DNA of 64,000 nucleotides from Drosophila persimilis (lineage: Eukaryota > Arthropoda > Insecta > Diptera > Drosophilidae), in NCBI RefSeq assembly GCF_003286085.1, contig NW_020825333.1:558001-622000 (forward strand). Reading direction: 5' to 3'. This document shows positions 55,494 to 64,000 of the stretch, piece by piece (position 1 is the stretch's first letter; each line of letters starts with the position of its first letter). Position numbers and translations under genes: made by a program. The notes beneath the pieces were generated by a model. It was given only the letters and a program-made list of their open reading frames with translations, was not told the DNA's origin and made no database searches.

Positions 55494-56690
55494 ATACCAA
55501 AGAAGAAGACGATTGTGAAGCACATTTCGTAAGCCACCTTTCACGGTTGCCATCCAGGGAGTATGCAGTTCGTCTGCCACTAAATAACAATACTGATCGT
55601 TTAGGAGAATATTATGCTCAGGCTTATCGATGGTTCATCAGTCTGGAGCGAAAACTGGAGCGTAATCCTACACTCAAGGAGCGGTATTCCGCCTTTATGA
55701 GGGAGTACATTGATTTGCATCATATGCACCAAGTCAACCCTGATTCCCGTAGCCTCTGCAAACATTTCTTGCCTCATCACTGTGTCCTAAAGGAGGACAG
55801 TACGACGACAAAACTCCGTGACGTTTTCGATGGATCCGCATCTACATCAACTGGATATTCTCTAAATGATGTGATGATGACAGGCCCTGTTATTCAGCCT
55901 GCATTGTTTAACATATTGATTCGCTTTCGAACATATCCAGTCGCTCTCACTGGGGACATTTGTGAAATGTACCGCTGCGTACGAGTGTCACCACCGGACA
56001 ATTTGTGTCAGTGCATCCTATGGCGAGATTCCATCGAGTCCGAGGTTCAAATCTACACATTAGACACCGTCACATACGGGACGACGGCTGCATAATTTTT
56101 AGCGGTCCGCGCAATGCACCAGCTGGCCATCGACGAGGGTAAGTCCTACACTCTTGGCTCAGCTGCTCTGCGTCAGGAGTTTAACGTGGATGATCTTATT
56201 TCGGGCGGAAATTCGGTCGCACAGGTCATGGACAAGATGCACGAAACATCAGCTTTACTGTCCCGTGGTAATTTTGAACTTAGGAAATGGTGCTCCAGTC
56301 ACCAGGAAGCACTTGAGGGAACCCCTGAAGATGACATAGAGAAGTTCCTAAAGTTTCATGATGGAAGCGACATAGCCAAAACTCTCGGCCAGCGGGGGAT
56401 CCGCTGCTTTTGCCTGGTCCGCACTGAACACAAACTCAAAGCCCTCAAAGCGGTCGGTTTTATCTACGATTGCGCGTTTCTACGACCCTCTTGGATTGAT
56501 AAATCCAGTCATTGTCAGGTGAAATGGACGGATTCTGTGATGCCAGCTTAGAATCATATACGCGCTTGCGTATATGTCGTGTCCAGGGAAGCCCAGTCTT
56601 CAAGCCACGTTTTGTGCTCAAAGTCGCGAGTGGCGCCACTAAAGACTTTATCGATTTCTAAGCCGGAATTAAGTTGAGACTAGTTGCTTG
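55388..56690 (+). pseudogene. BEL G RT and RNase H start, broken
   Basis: The open frame 55388-56095 carries RIFWEVENC, EYAVRLPLNNN, HFLPHHCVLKEDSTTTKLRD and SLNDVMMTGPVIQPALF. A TAA at 56093-56095 follows YGTTAA. RT goes on with EFNVDDLISGG: the catalytic tyrosine of YVDD is asparagine here, while sister copy H keeps tyrosine. The thumb and first half of RNase H are deleted after SSHCQV, and a short A+T/CG stretch (about 56553-56570) is inserted. Confidence 0.85.
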
Positions 56691-58588
56691 CAAAAATCAT
56701 GCAGAATGTAAGGGACATGGGAGTCTTTACAGGTCGGTCTTATTGCTGGTCAGATTCTTCTACAACATTATCTAAGATTAGGGATGAGCCAGCTCAATTT
56801 CAAGTTTTCGTAGCAAATCGAGTGGCATCAATTCAAGAGTTGACGGCAGCCATGGAATGGCGCTATGTTCCCACATCTTTAAATCCTGCTGATATTCTCT
56901 CGAGAGGCTCGCTTCCCAACCATCTTATCCAGTCAGAGCTATGGTTTCACGGCCCATCCTTTTTGCTAGGCTCCAAGGATAAGTGGCCTGTATCTCCATC
57001 TAACAACATAGCAACTTTGGAGCTTCGCAAGAGAGGATTGCTAATCACGTCTCCACATGCCGATCTCACGTCCGGATGCAAATTTGCGAATTCATTCTTT
57101 CGCATGCAGCGCACATTCGCCTACATGCATAAATTTATACATCGTCTTAGGCATCCAGGACTCACCGTTTCTGATATTCGGCAAGGAATGCATCTTCTAA
57201 TTCGACACATTCAGCTGGCAAACTTGTGGATGGACATAAAGGAGATTCGACGCAATGGTCAAGTCATGAAATCCAGTTCTATTAGTTCGCTCAACCCGTT
57301 CATCGATCATTCTGGACTACTTAGAGTTGGAGGTCGTCTTGGCAACTCATCGCTAGGATTTGACGCTCAGCACCCGCTCATTCTGCCGAAGGGACATTCC
57401 ATTACCTTTGCGCTGATAAGATATTATCATGAAAGAAACCTCCATGCCGGACCTCGCGCCTTGCTATCCAAAATTCGGCTGGAATATTGGCCCATTGGAG
57501 GTGTTAAGGCAGTGTCAAGGGTCGTCAGCAGATGTGTGAGATGCTTCAGGACTAGGCCGCGCATGGTCGAACACATCATGGGAGACCTACCTAAGGAACG
57601 TTTGGAAGGATCTCGAGCTTTTGAAGTCACTGGAGTAGATTACTGTGGACCTTTTTTCTACCGATCAGAAATCCGCACAAGGCATCCGATCAAGTGCTAC
57701 ATTAGCGTATTCATCTGCTTCACTTCCAAGGCTATACACATGGAGCTCGTAAAGGATTTGACCACCGCATCGTTTCTAGGCGCACTAAAGCGTTTTACTT
57801 CCACTCGAGGAAGGCCAAGTCAAATTTGGTCGGACAATCCGACAAACTTCGTTGGGGCCAAGAACGAGCTTCTGGAGCTAAAGAAGCTTTGTCTGAGCGA
57901 ACCGCATATGAAGGAGGTCCACGAATCCTGCTTGGCTGACTCGATCGACTGGCGTTTCATCCCACCTCGCTCTCCGCATTTTGGCGGGTTATGGGAAGCG
58001 GCCGTGAAGACCGCAAAATATCACCTGTACCGCTCAGTTGGACCATCTGTGCTTAGCTTCGACGAGCTGCGCACTCTGATCTGTCAGATCACTGCAATTG
58101 TTAACTCTCGCCCTTTGCTCTCGCTTTCAGAAAATCCTGATGATTTAGACGTTTTGACTCCTGCTCATCTACTTTTAGGCGGCCCCCATGAGCAAATCCT
58201 CGAGCCTGACCTAACGAAGCTGAACTACAATCGTCTGGATGGCTGGCAGCGGGTCACCCAACTACAACAAATATTTTGGAGCCGTTGGCGCGAAGAGTAT
58301 CTCACTCTTTTGCAAGAGCGCGCGAAGTGGCGTACCCCCGCGCAAAACATCTGCAAGAACGACCTCGTTCTGGTGAAGGACGAAAATCTTCCTCCAATGC
58401 GTTGGCCACTGGCTAGAGTGGTCGATGTCGTTTTGGGCAAGGACGGAGTGTGTCGCGTCGCTGACCTGAAGACATCCTCAGGAAACATCAGGAGGGCCGT
58501 CACTCGGCTATGTTTGCTGCCCCTTAAGGAATCTGTTGAGAGACTAGCTCCCAACGGGGGGAGTATGTTCGGGCCAGCCGCTGAATAA
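56684..58588 (+). CDS. BEL G pol 3' part: RNase H end and integrase (open, 634 codons)
   Basis: This is an internal pol segment without a natural start. It begins in RNase H (CWSDSSTTLSKI, MEWRYVPTSLNPADILSRG). Integrase follows: LLRVGGRLGNSSLG, zinc domain YYHERNLHAGPRALLSKI ... CVRCFRTRP, catalytic D,D,E in VDYCGPFF, WSDNPTNFVGA and GGLWEAAVKTAK, and C-terminal domain DLVLVKDENLPPMRW. It runs past the end of the usual protein into the LTR (stop 58588). All integrase catalytic residues are present, so this domain could be functional if expressed. Confidence 0.87.
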   Translation: MLAKIMQNVRDMGVFTGRSYCWSDSSTTLSKIRDEPAQFQVFVANRVASIQELTAAMEWRYVPTSLNPADILSRGSLPNHLIQSELWFHGPSFLLGSKDKWPVSPSNNIATLELRKRGLLITSPHADLTSGCKFANSFFRMQRTFAYMHKFIHRLRHPGLTVSDIRQGMHLLIRHIQLANLWMDIKEIRRNGQVMKSSSISSLNPFIDHSGLLRVGGRLGNSSLGFDAQHPLILPKGHSITFALIRYYHERNLHAGPRALLSKIRLEYWPIGGVKAVSRVVSRCVRCFRTRPRMVEHIMGDLPKERLEGSRAFEVTGVDYCGPFFYRSEIRTRHPIKCYISVFICFTSKAIHMELVKDLTTASFLGALKRFTSTRGRPSQIWSDNPTNFVGAKNELLELKKLCLSEPHMKEVHESCLADSIDWRFIPPRSPHFGGLWEAAVKTAKYHLYRSVGPSVLSFDELRTLICQITAIVNSRPLLSLSENPDDLDVLTPAHLLLGGPHEQILEPDLTKLNYNRLDGWQRVTQLQQIFWSRWREEYLTLLQERAKWRTPAQNICKNDLVLVKDENLPPMRWPLARVVDVVLGKDGVCRVADLKTSSGNIRRAVTRLCLLPLKESVERLAPNGGSMFGPAAE

Positions 58589-58929
58589 TAATCGTAACTT
58601 TAACATTATTATTTTATGAGCAGAGAGAGCCGCCTATGTTGTAAAACGTTGACTTTCTGCAGAGCTGCTGCGCTCTCCCGCTAAAGGGGCTTTCTGCCGC
58701 CGCCACTTCGGCAACTACTTTGATCTGCCGCCGCCACTTCGGCAATTACTTTGATCTAACGCCGTCGTCTATAGTTTAGTTCTATGCTAACCCCTCTGCG
58801 CATTGGTTGCATATCGATCTCGCATAAAGTTTATCTGGCAATAGCAAGCAATCGGCTTCCGCTAAGCCACCAAGATTAAATACGAATTATAAAGTTTAAC
58901 CCAAAATCTCTTTTCATTTTTGAAACACA
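58566..58929 (+). repeat. 3' LTR of BEL G, with extra block
   Basis: 364 bp. A purine tract (GGGGGGAG) lies just before. The extra block, roughly 58650-58763, includes two exact-period 31-bp units (58694-58724 and 58725-58755) starting CTGCCGCCGCCACTTCGGCAA. Confidence 0.85.
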
Positions 58930-58937
58930 TAGGTGCC

Positions 58938-59359
58938 AAAAAAGCTTGGCATCTCAAACACTACCTATATTTAGATACATTGCCTGCAAGTTTCATTCAA
59001 ATTCATCTTGCCGATTAGGAAATATTGAGTTTAAAAAAACGGCTCTAATATTTAATATGGGTTAGAGGTTAAACTATCTTACCTAAGACTGTTATATCCC
59101 ATGGATTCAAGAAAATCGTTTCACGGAGTCTTGCCCATACGTATGCATCTCAGCATTATAGCTCAAGCAGTAATTTGCAAAGGTAGTCGTGCAGGGCGCA
59201 GAGCCCGTCCCCCGACCCTTAATGTATTACCAGTACAATGCCGTCGCTTGCAACTGCCTTCGACTTCTCAGCGCCCGGTATTGTCAACTCATTGCGAAAA
59301 GCTCCACCTCTCCCAACCGAAAAGTTCGCAAAACGTTAACGAAACACTAATACAGATAA
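58938..59359. other. Spacer after BEL G, nothing recognised
   Basis: An open stretch of 91 codons (59101-59376, plus) has no similarity I know. No structure otherwise seen. Confidence 0.4.
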
Positions 59360-59593
59360 ATAAAATGAAAATTTAGCCCTCAAGTAACTAAGCAAAATAG
59401 TGCACCCAAAATAACCAAAACATCTGAAAACAGTGTGCTTAATAGGGCGCTAACAACCAATAGATTCACGATTCTTAAAGATCAAAAAGAAGATGATGAT
59501 AATTCTCAAACACCTAAGGCCAAGCAAGTAAGGCCACCACCTAGTTATTTGAGTCAGGGAAATGGTACTGAACTGGCTAAAAAAATGAACTAA
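59360..59593 (+). pseudogene. Possible Jockey-type LINE ORF1 scrap
   Basis: About 74 codons reading TKTSENSVLNRALTTNRFTI, KDQKEDDDNSQ and KQVRPPPSYLSQGNG to a TAA at 59591. The pattern NRF.I...E..D..PK...PPP.YL is common before the RNA-binding part of Jockey-clade ORF1 proteins. This rests on a recalled pattern only. Confidence 0.4.
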
Positions 59594-59639
59594 TAAAATT
59601 GGCGAAAACAAAAAATGTCACGTCCATAAAAAGTGGTAA

Positions 59640-59695
59640 CATAAATTAAATAAAAATAAATAATAAATAAATAAATAATAAATAACAAATAAAAA
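59640..59695. repeat. (AAAT)n-type simple repeat
   Basis: Runs of AAAT and AAATAA next to the start of a CR1 copy. Possibly the tail of the preceding LINE scrap. Confidence 0.75.
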
Positions 59696-59704
59696 TCGAT
59701 TTAG

Positions 59705-61600
59705 TGTTGATTGGTCGTTTCTTTATTCATTACCGAACATAGCTGCAACTGTTAACTGTTAACTCGTTTTATAGTTATATTTACTCCTGTATCGTCCAGG
59801 CCTCCCTGGTTCTCCAAGTATTTATAATACTTAAAAAATAATAATAAATCCAGGCTCTATAAAAAGTACCAGAAGTCGGGCTCCACGTCGACCTTAGCTC
59901 TATACTCCTCCGCTTGCTCTCTGTTCCTTGCCGTCAATAGTCAGTGTTATAATCATTACCTTTCACAATGTAGTAGAAACCTATTCGAATATTTTCGGGG
60001 AAAGCATTGTTCTGGAAGGTTTGTCATCTATGGACATATCGTTTTCTGCGGGTCCAGATAAGGTACCAAGTTGCATTTTAAAACACTGTGCCCAGTCCCT
60101 TTGCAAACCTTTGACCTTTTTATTCTACCTCTCTTTGGAACAGTATTGTCTCGCAGTAGTGAGTAATGAGTCCTACATCATTCCGCTTCACAAAAAAGTT
60201 TCAAGATCAAATATTGAAAACTATCGTGGCATCGCAAAGTTTTCCGCCCTCCCGAAGCTTCTTGAGTTCCTGATCACCCGGCAACTGCAACACATTGATG
60301 ATACAGCTTGATACATATCTCCGTCGCAACACGGTTTTTTCAGACATCGTTCAACATCGACTAACCTTCTTGAGTTTTCTAACCTAATCCACCGTGGTTT
60401 TCAAATTGGTTCGCAGACGGATGTAGTTTTTACTGACTTCAGCAAGGCATTCGATTCTGTGAACCATGCTCTGCTTATTCACAAGCTCTCTTTATTAGGG
60501 TTCCCAACGAATCTTCTAGATTGGATTTTGTCCTATCTCTCTAACCGTACTCAACGTGTTTTGTTTTCTAACGTGTTGTCAACTACTGTTAATGTTACTT
60601 CAGGTGTGCCACAGGGAAGTCATCTGGGCCCGCTTAAGTTTATTTTATTTGTGAATGACCTTCCTCAAGTTATAACATACTCTACTACACTAATGTATGC
60701 TGATGATGTCAAAATCTGTCTTACTCTGATTGGTATTTGCACACACGCCTTCAACTTGATCTAAGTGAACTACTATTGTGGTGTTCAACTAATCTTCTTT
60801 TTCTGAACCTTTCCAAATGCAAACTTATGACATTTTACCGTCGCGCTCCTCATTTTGTCCCATATGTTCTAGAAAATCATGTCCTTGAGCGAATTTCGAG
60901 TTCAAATGACCTCGGAGTCCTTTTTGATCATAAGATGTGTTTTAACACCCATATAGCTGCAACTGTAAATAAAGCTAAGGGTGTTTTAGCGTTCATCAAG
61001 CGTTGGTCCAAGGAGTTTGACGACCCGTACGTTACGAAACAACTGTACATCTCGTTAGTACGTCCTATATTGGAGTATTGTTCTTGTGTGTGGAGCCCGC
61101 AGTATAAAGAGCATCAGGCTGTTATTGAATCCGTGCAAAAGCAATTTTTAATTTTTGCCCTTCGGAACTTTAACTGGGACTCGGGTAGAATCTTGCCACC
61201 CTACCGGTCTAGGCTAAATCTTATTGACCTGCCGTCGTTGCACCATCGCAGAATATGCAATGGCGTAATGTTCGTGCACAAGCTCCTTCTCGGGATTGTT
61301 TACTCCCAAACTCTCTTGGGTCAGATTGACTTGGCCGTTCCATCTAGACCTACCCATACTTTTAGGCCTATCCGTTTACCCATATGTAGGTCTAATTATG
61401 CCGATCATGAACCTTTTAGGGTTCTATGCCATAATTATAGCTCCATCTGCCAAACCCTATCCCCTGAACTGTCTCTTAAACTAATTGCATGCAATATTTA
61501 TAATCACCTAAATTTAGCTAACTTTTAACTTCTCTTCTTTCCTCCTTTTGTAATTAAGTACCATTATTAGCAGATAATTTTTAATTAAATAAATAACAAA
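59705..61600 (+). pseudogene. CR1 copy C: ORF2 RT to 3' UTR (5'-truncated)
   Basis: It matches copy B from the end of the endonuclease onward. RT blocks: FSAGPDKVPSCILKHCAQS, FTDFSKAFDSVNHALLIHKL, SGVPQGSHLGPLKFILF and YADDVKICLT (60690-60720). A stop at about 60309 and a frameshift near 60725 break it. The thumb missing from copy B is intact here (KGVLAFIKRWSKEFDDPYV ... RPILEYCSCVWSPQYK). It ends ILTHL-like at the TAA at 61526 and has a short 3' UTR to about 61600. Confidence 0.85.
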
Positions 61601-61767
61601 GCGGTCTTAAGTTCAAAAAATTTCACTCCGTATAATCACTCAATATAAGGGTTACCTAAAATGGAATTTGCTGATGCAAATTGATCATTTTCTGTTGTTT
61701 GAAAATTAACTGAACTAACGAACAAAATATATCCTTATATTCGAAATATTAAACAGAAACCTTTAAA

Positions 61768-62258
61768 ATGGTTATCACTACAAATGGGAACATGTCTGAA
61801 TTAAATACTATTTTATTAGACGCGTTTGAAGGGGAAAGTGCGAAGTATCAATCGATTAATTCCTTTATTGAAGCTGATGCGGTGGTTCATTACCACGTTG
61901 AGTTTCTCACTGACTCATACTCACCCTCAAATTATGTGCTCCAGTTATGTGCTTAAAAAATCTTCGATCTACAAAGTTGTTCAATGGAACAAGACTTCAA
62001 GTCAAAGCACTCTATATACATTTCGTATTTATTGTAAGATTACCAATAACCCTATCTGATCAGACATTTGATTTAAAAAGGGTTTCAATTCTCCTTGAAA
62101 TTATGTTCGACTGTCTTTCGCACGGCCTGTTTCATGTCGAGTACTCCAGAATCAGCTTTGCAAGTAGTTTGGTTTTCGTATCACCAAACGGACTTACCAA
62201 AAATGTTCTTTATAAAGAGGTTTTTCGTTCAGGTTCAGGAAAGTACGAAATAGTATAG
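61768..62258 (+). pseudogene. Helitron Pif1-type helicase C-terminal relic
   Basis: The first frame reads ILLDAFEGESAKYQSINSFI, EADAVVHYHVEFL and NYVLQLCA, the second MCLKNLRSTKLFNGTRLQVK, VSILLEIMFD, CLSHGLFHVEYSRI and LVFVSPNGLTKNVLYKE. These are the last helicase blocks (N-x-K-L-C-N-G-T-R and C-F-S-H-G-Q-x-Y-V-A-x-S-R) of insect Helitrons. A frameshift near 61955 and loss of the middle (I-P-R-I) show it is dead. It covers a different part from the relic at 40700-41515. Confidence 0.75.
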
Positions 62259-62329
62259 CAAAATTATTTGATATTAGGAAAGATTGCCGTCGACTACTCT
62301 CGAAGAAAATCCGTGAACTATGGACTGAC

Positions 62330-63285
62330 CGTTCGTTCTCTTTCGTAGTGACCAGACCTGTTTTGGTTTTGAGCTCCGCTTTTTCTTCCATTGGTTTTGC
62401 ATAAACAGCAGGTGTTTTCGTAAAATAATCTTTAATAACTGCCTAAACAGCCTACCATCTGGAAATCTATACTACTCCGCAACTCTTTTTTAACTTTTTA
62501 TTTTAGTGCATCGGTTTTTCGTTTTTTTGTTAGTAGTAAGTACTCAGTAGCTGCTGCTACAACTGCTCTCCTCTCTTCTCTAAATGCTTACCGTTTCCAC
62601 TATTAGCGTTTATCTGGCACACTTTTTTTATTTTTTTTATTTTTGTTTTAATTATTTTGTTTGTCTTATTATGGAGTTTTCTGTGGTGTGTGCCAAAAAA
62701 CCTGTAGGAAAGAGATCGCTCATGATCAGCCGAGTATCCCCTGCTGGCTCTGAGAAAGCGTAGTGCACGCAAAGTGCACTACATGCACTTACATGCTCGT
62801 ATATTCCACCTTCTTCAAATATCTCAATTTATGAGCAGCACTTTTCCGATTTAACCGCTGTTTCTTCCTCGCTATCTCAAAAATATCATGGTTCATAGTT
62901 CTTGGCGGTTTCAACTTTTCACGAACTCTTTGGTTTTCGATTAACGAGTCTGCTGTCCGCTGCTTTCGTAAAGTGAAGCTTAATAAACTCATTAGGTACT
63001 TTGATTGATCCGCCTTGTACTTTTTTTGATTCTTGAGTCCCGCTTTCTTGTCAGATTAAATCTGGAAAATCCCCTTGTTTTACCAAAGAGCTATCCAGGC
63101 TAAAAAAATTTAAAATCAAGGCTTTATACAAAATTTAAAGAAGTTGGTTCTCACCTTCGCTATTTAATAGCTCGGACAAAATTTTTAGTTCTTAATACTC
63201 AATGCTATAGGAACTACCCATCTCGATGCAGAATAGGTTTTTCACAGGAACCAAAACAGTTTTACAGCTTCCTAAGGAATGTGCC
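62330..63285 (+). pseudogene. CR1 copy J: 5' UTR, ORF1 start and pre-RT scrap
   Basis: The 5' UTR (CTTTCGTAGTGACCAGAC ... CATCTGGAAATCTATACT) matches copy 1 at 14050-14180. The ATG at 62671 reads MEFSVVCAKKP, then goes out of frame. Most of ORF1 and all of the endonuclease are missing; from about 62950 it matches the post-endonuclease region of copy 1 (AVRCFRK and the stretch equal to 16050-16400). It is interrupted at about 63285 by the DD37E element. Confidence 0.8.
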
Positions 63286-63413
63286 GAAAAGAAACTGCAC
63301 ACTTTGTTTTTCTTATAACTTCGATGTTTTCGTTCCGATTTCAATTTTTATTTTTTTTTAATTTTAGAGAAAAACATTAACTTTCAATTTTGTTAATAAA
63401 TTTAAAAAAATGT

Positions 63414-64000
63414 CTAGCCTTTTATTTTTGATTGAATTGTTTGCTTAACACCGCTCATTAAGTTCTGCACACACTCTTTGGAAATCCTACGGGTCGCACG
63501 CATCCAGTTTTTTTTTATATCTTCCATGTTTTCGGAGAGACTACCATCCTTCTTTAAATTTCTTTTAACTAATGCCCAATATCGCTCTATTGGCCGGAGC
63601 TCTGGGCAATTTGGTGGGTTCTCCTCTTTTGACACGAAATTGATGCCTTTTGAGTCAAGTAGCGCTAACGTTGAGCGGGCATAGTGCGCGGACGCCAGAT
63701 CTGGCCAAAATATTCTTGACACATTGTGTTTTTCATAAAAAGGTATAAGACGCTTTTTCAAACGCTCCTTCATGTACACATCGGCGTTGATTGTCTCCTT
63801 TGTGAAAAAAGCACTGCTTCTTAGGCCACAGGTGCAAATGGTCTGCCATATTAGCACTTTCTCCCCAAATTTATCGACTTGAATTGTTGACACCGACTCG
63901 TCAACAGTTCCACCCTTAACTTTTGTATAAAACTGAGGGCCGGGTAAAGTTTTCGAGTCCAATTTGACATACGTTTCGTCGTCCATAATAACGCATTGAA
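63414..64000 (-). CDS. Mariner-type transposase, DD37E (5'-partial at window edge)
   Basis: The frame is open from the window edge to a stop at 63414. It contains a D-D-E catalytic domain: first aspartate in VIMDDETYV, second in FWPDLASAHYA and glutamate in CPELRPIERYW. I count 37 residues between the second and third, the DD37E spacing known from ITmD37E mosquito elements. LIWQTICTCG and ENPPNCPELRP also fit this superfamily. The N-terminal DNA-binding region is beyond the window. It sits in a dead CR1 copy but is itself unbroken over about 195 codons, so it may be young. It would excise and insert its own element. Confidence 0.85.
   Translation of the reverse strand, partial: QCVIMDDETYVKLDSKTLPGPQFYTKVKGGTVDESVSTIQVDKFGEKVLIWQTICTCGLRSSAFFTKETINADVYMKERLKKRLIPFYEKHNVSRIFWPDLASAHYARSTLALLDSKGINFVSKEENPPNCPELRPIERYWALVKRNLKKDGSLSENMEDIKKNWMRATRRISKECVQNLMSGVKQTIQSKIKG

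Larger units (their letters stand above)
53160..58929 (+). mobile_element. BEL/Pao element G with both LTRs
   Basis: LTRs at 53160-53410 and 58566-58929 begin TGTTCGGGCCAGCCGCTGAA and end TTTTTGAAACACA. Gag, protease, RT, RNase H and integrase lie between in BEL order. It is the most complete BEL copy in the window but has a frameshift, a stop, an RNase H deletion and altered active sites. No 5-bp target duplication is visible (CTACC before, TAGGT after). Confidence 0.88.

Noticed and set aside
59360-59593. Telomeric retrotransposon (HeT-A/TART) gag
   Set aside because: The PPP.YL pattern is shared by many Jockey-clade ORF1 proteins and no telomeric repeat array or zinc knuckle follows.
1-64000. 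CRISPR arrays, bacterial operons, prophage, defence systems
   Set aside because: No regularly spaced repeats or ribosome-binding-site-led gene clusters; all recognisable content is animal transposons and one spliced exon.

Overview
This is animal DNA, almost certainly Drosophila, from a transposon-dense, heterochromatin-like region. The evidence is the mix of families: BEL/Pao LTR retrotransposons, I-clade, CR1-clade and Loa-like LINEs, Helitron relics with DINE-1/INE-1-like short copies, Tc1/mariner and hAT-type DNA transposons, and one host exon that reads as insect Stim. The DINE-like copies and the Bilbo/Trim-like LINE would fit the obscura group, but that is a guess from memory and not a search result. 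There are no bacterial-type operons, CRISPR arrays, rRNA or tRNA genes.

Layout. 1-5807: BEL copy A, broken in gag, protease and RT, with RNase H-integrase open and a candidate 3' LTR. 5826-6225: CR1 ORF1 scrap. 6684-11913: nearly full-length I-clade LINE on the minus strand. 12110-13975: old BEL scrap. 14040-18215: CR1 LINE carrying a 626-bp MITE. 18225-19523: BEL integrase end plus LTR. 19552-20246: DINE-like. 20250-26987: BEL element F with two LTRs, a tRNA-Tyr-type primer site and a Tc1 element inserted 24 bp past that site.

27239-27471 is the one host gene piece found: an intact exon with splice sites, minus strand, encoding the SAM domain of Stim (ER calcium sensor). DINE-like copies follow (27698-28262). 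28330-31200 is bounded by inverted repeats and an 8-bp target duplication, as in hAT elements. 31250-35862: nested CR1 copies on the minus strand. 35870-36945: MITE-related repeats. 36985-37660: Loa-like LINE scrap. 37880-40680: BEL copy H. 40700-41515: Helitron relic. 41590-45000: an A+T-rich BEL lineage (I). 45500-49197: second I-clade LINE, about 99% identical to the first and sharing its stop codons. 49198-50165: BEL-like scrap. 50405-52937: Loa-like LINE. 53160-58929: BEL element G with both LTRs. 59360-63285: Jockey-like, CR1 and Helitron-helicase relics. 63414-64000: an open DD37E mariner-type transposase running off the window.

The genes do not form a pathway. Most are decaying, nested mobile elements; recent activity is suggested only by the near-identical I copies, the DD37E transposase and the open integrase frames of BEL A and G. 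All BEL copies lie on the plus strand, opposite to the Stim exon. I found no convincing new multi-gene system. The best leads are the Stim exon, the shared-stop I copies and the unnamed hAT-type and MITE elements.
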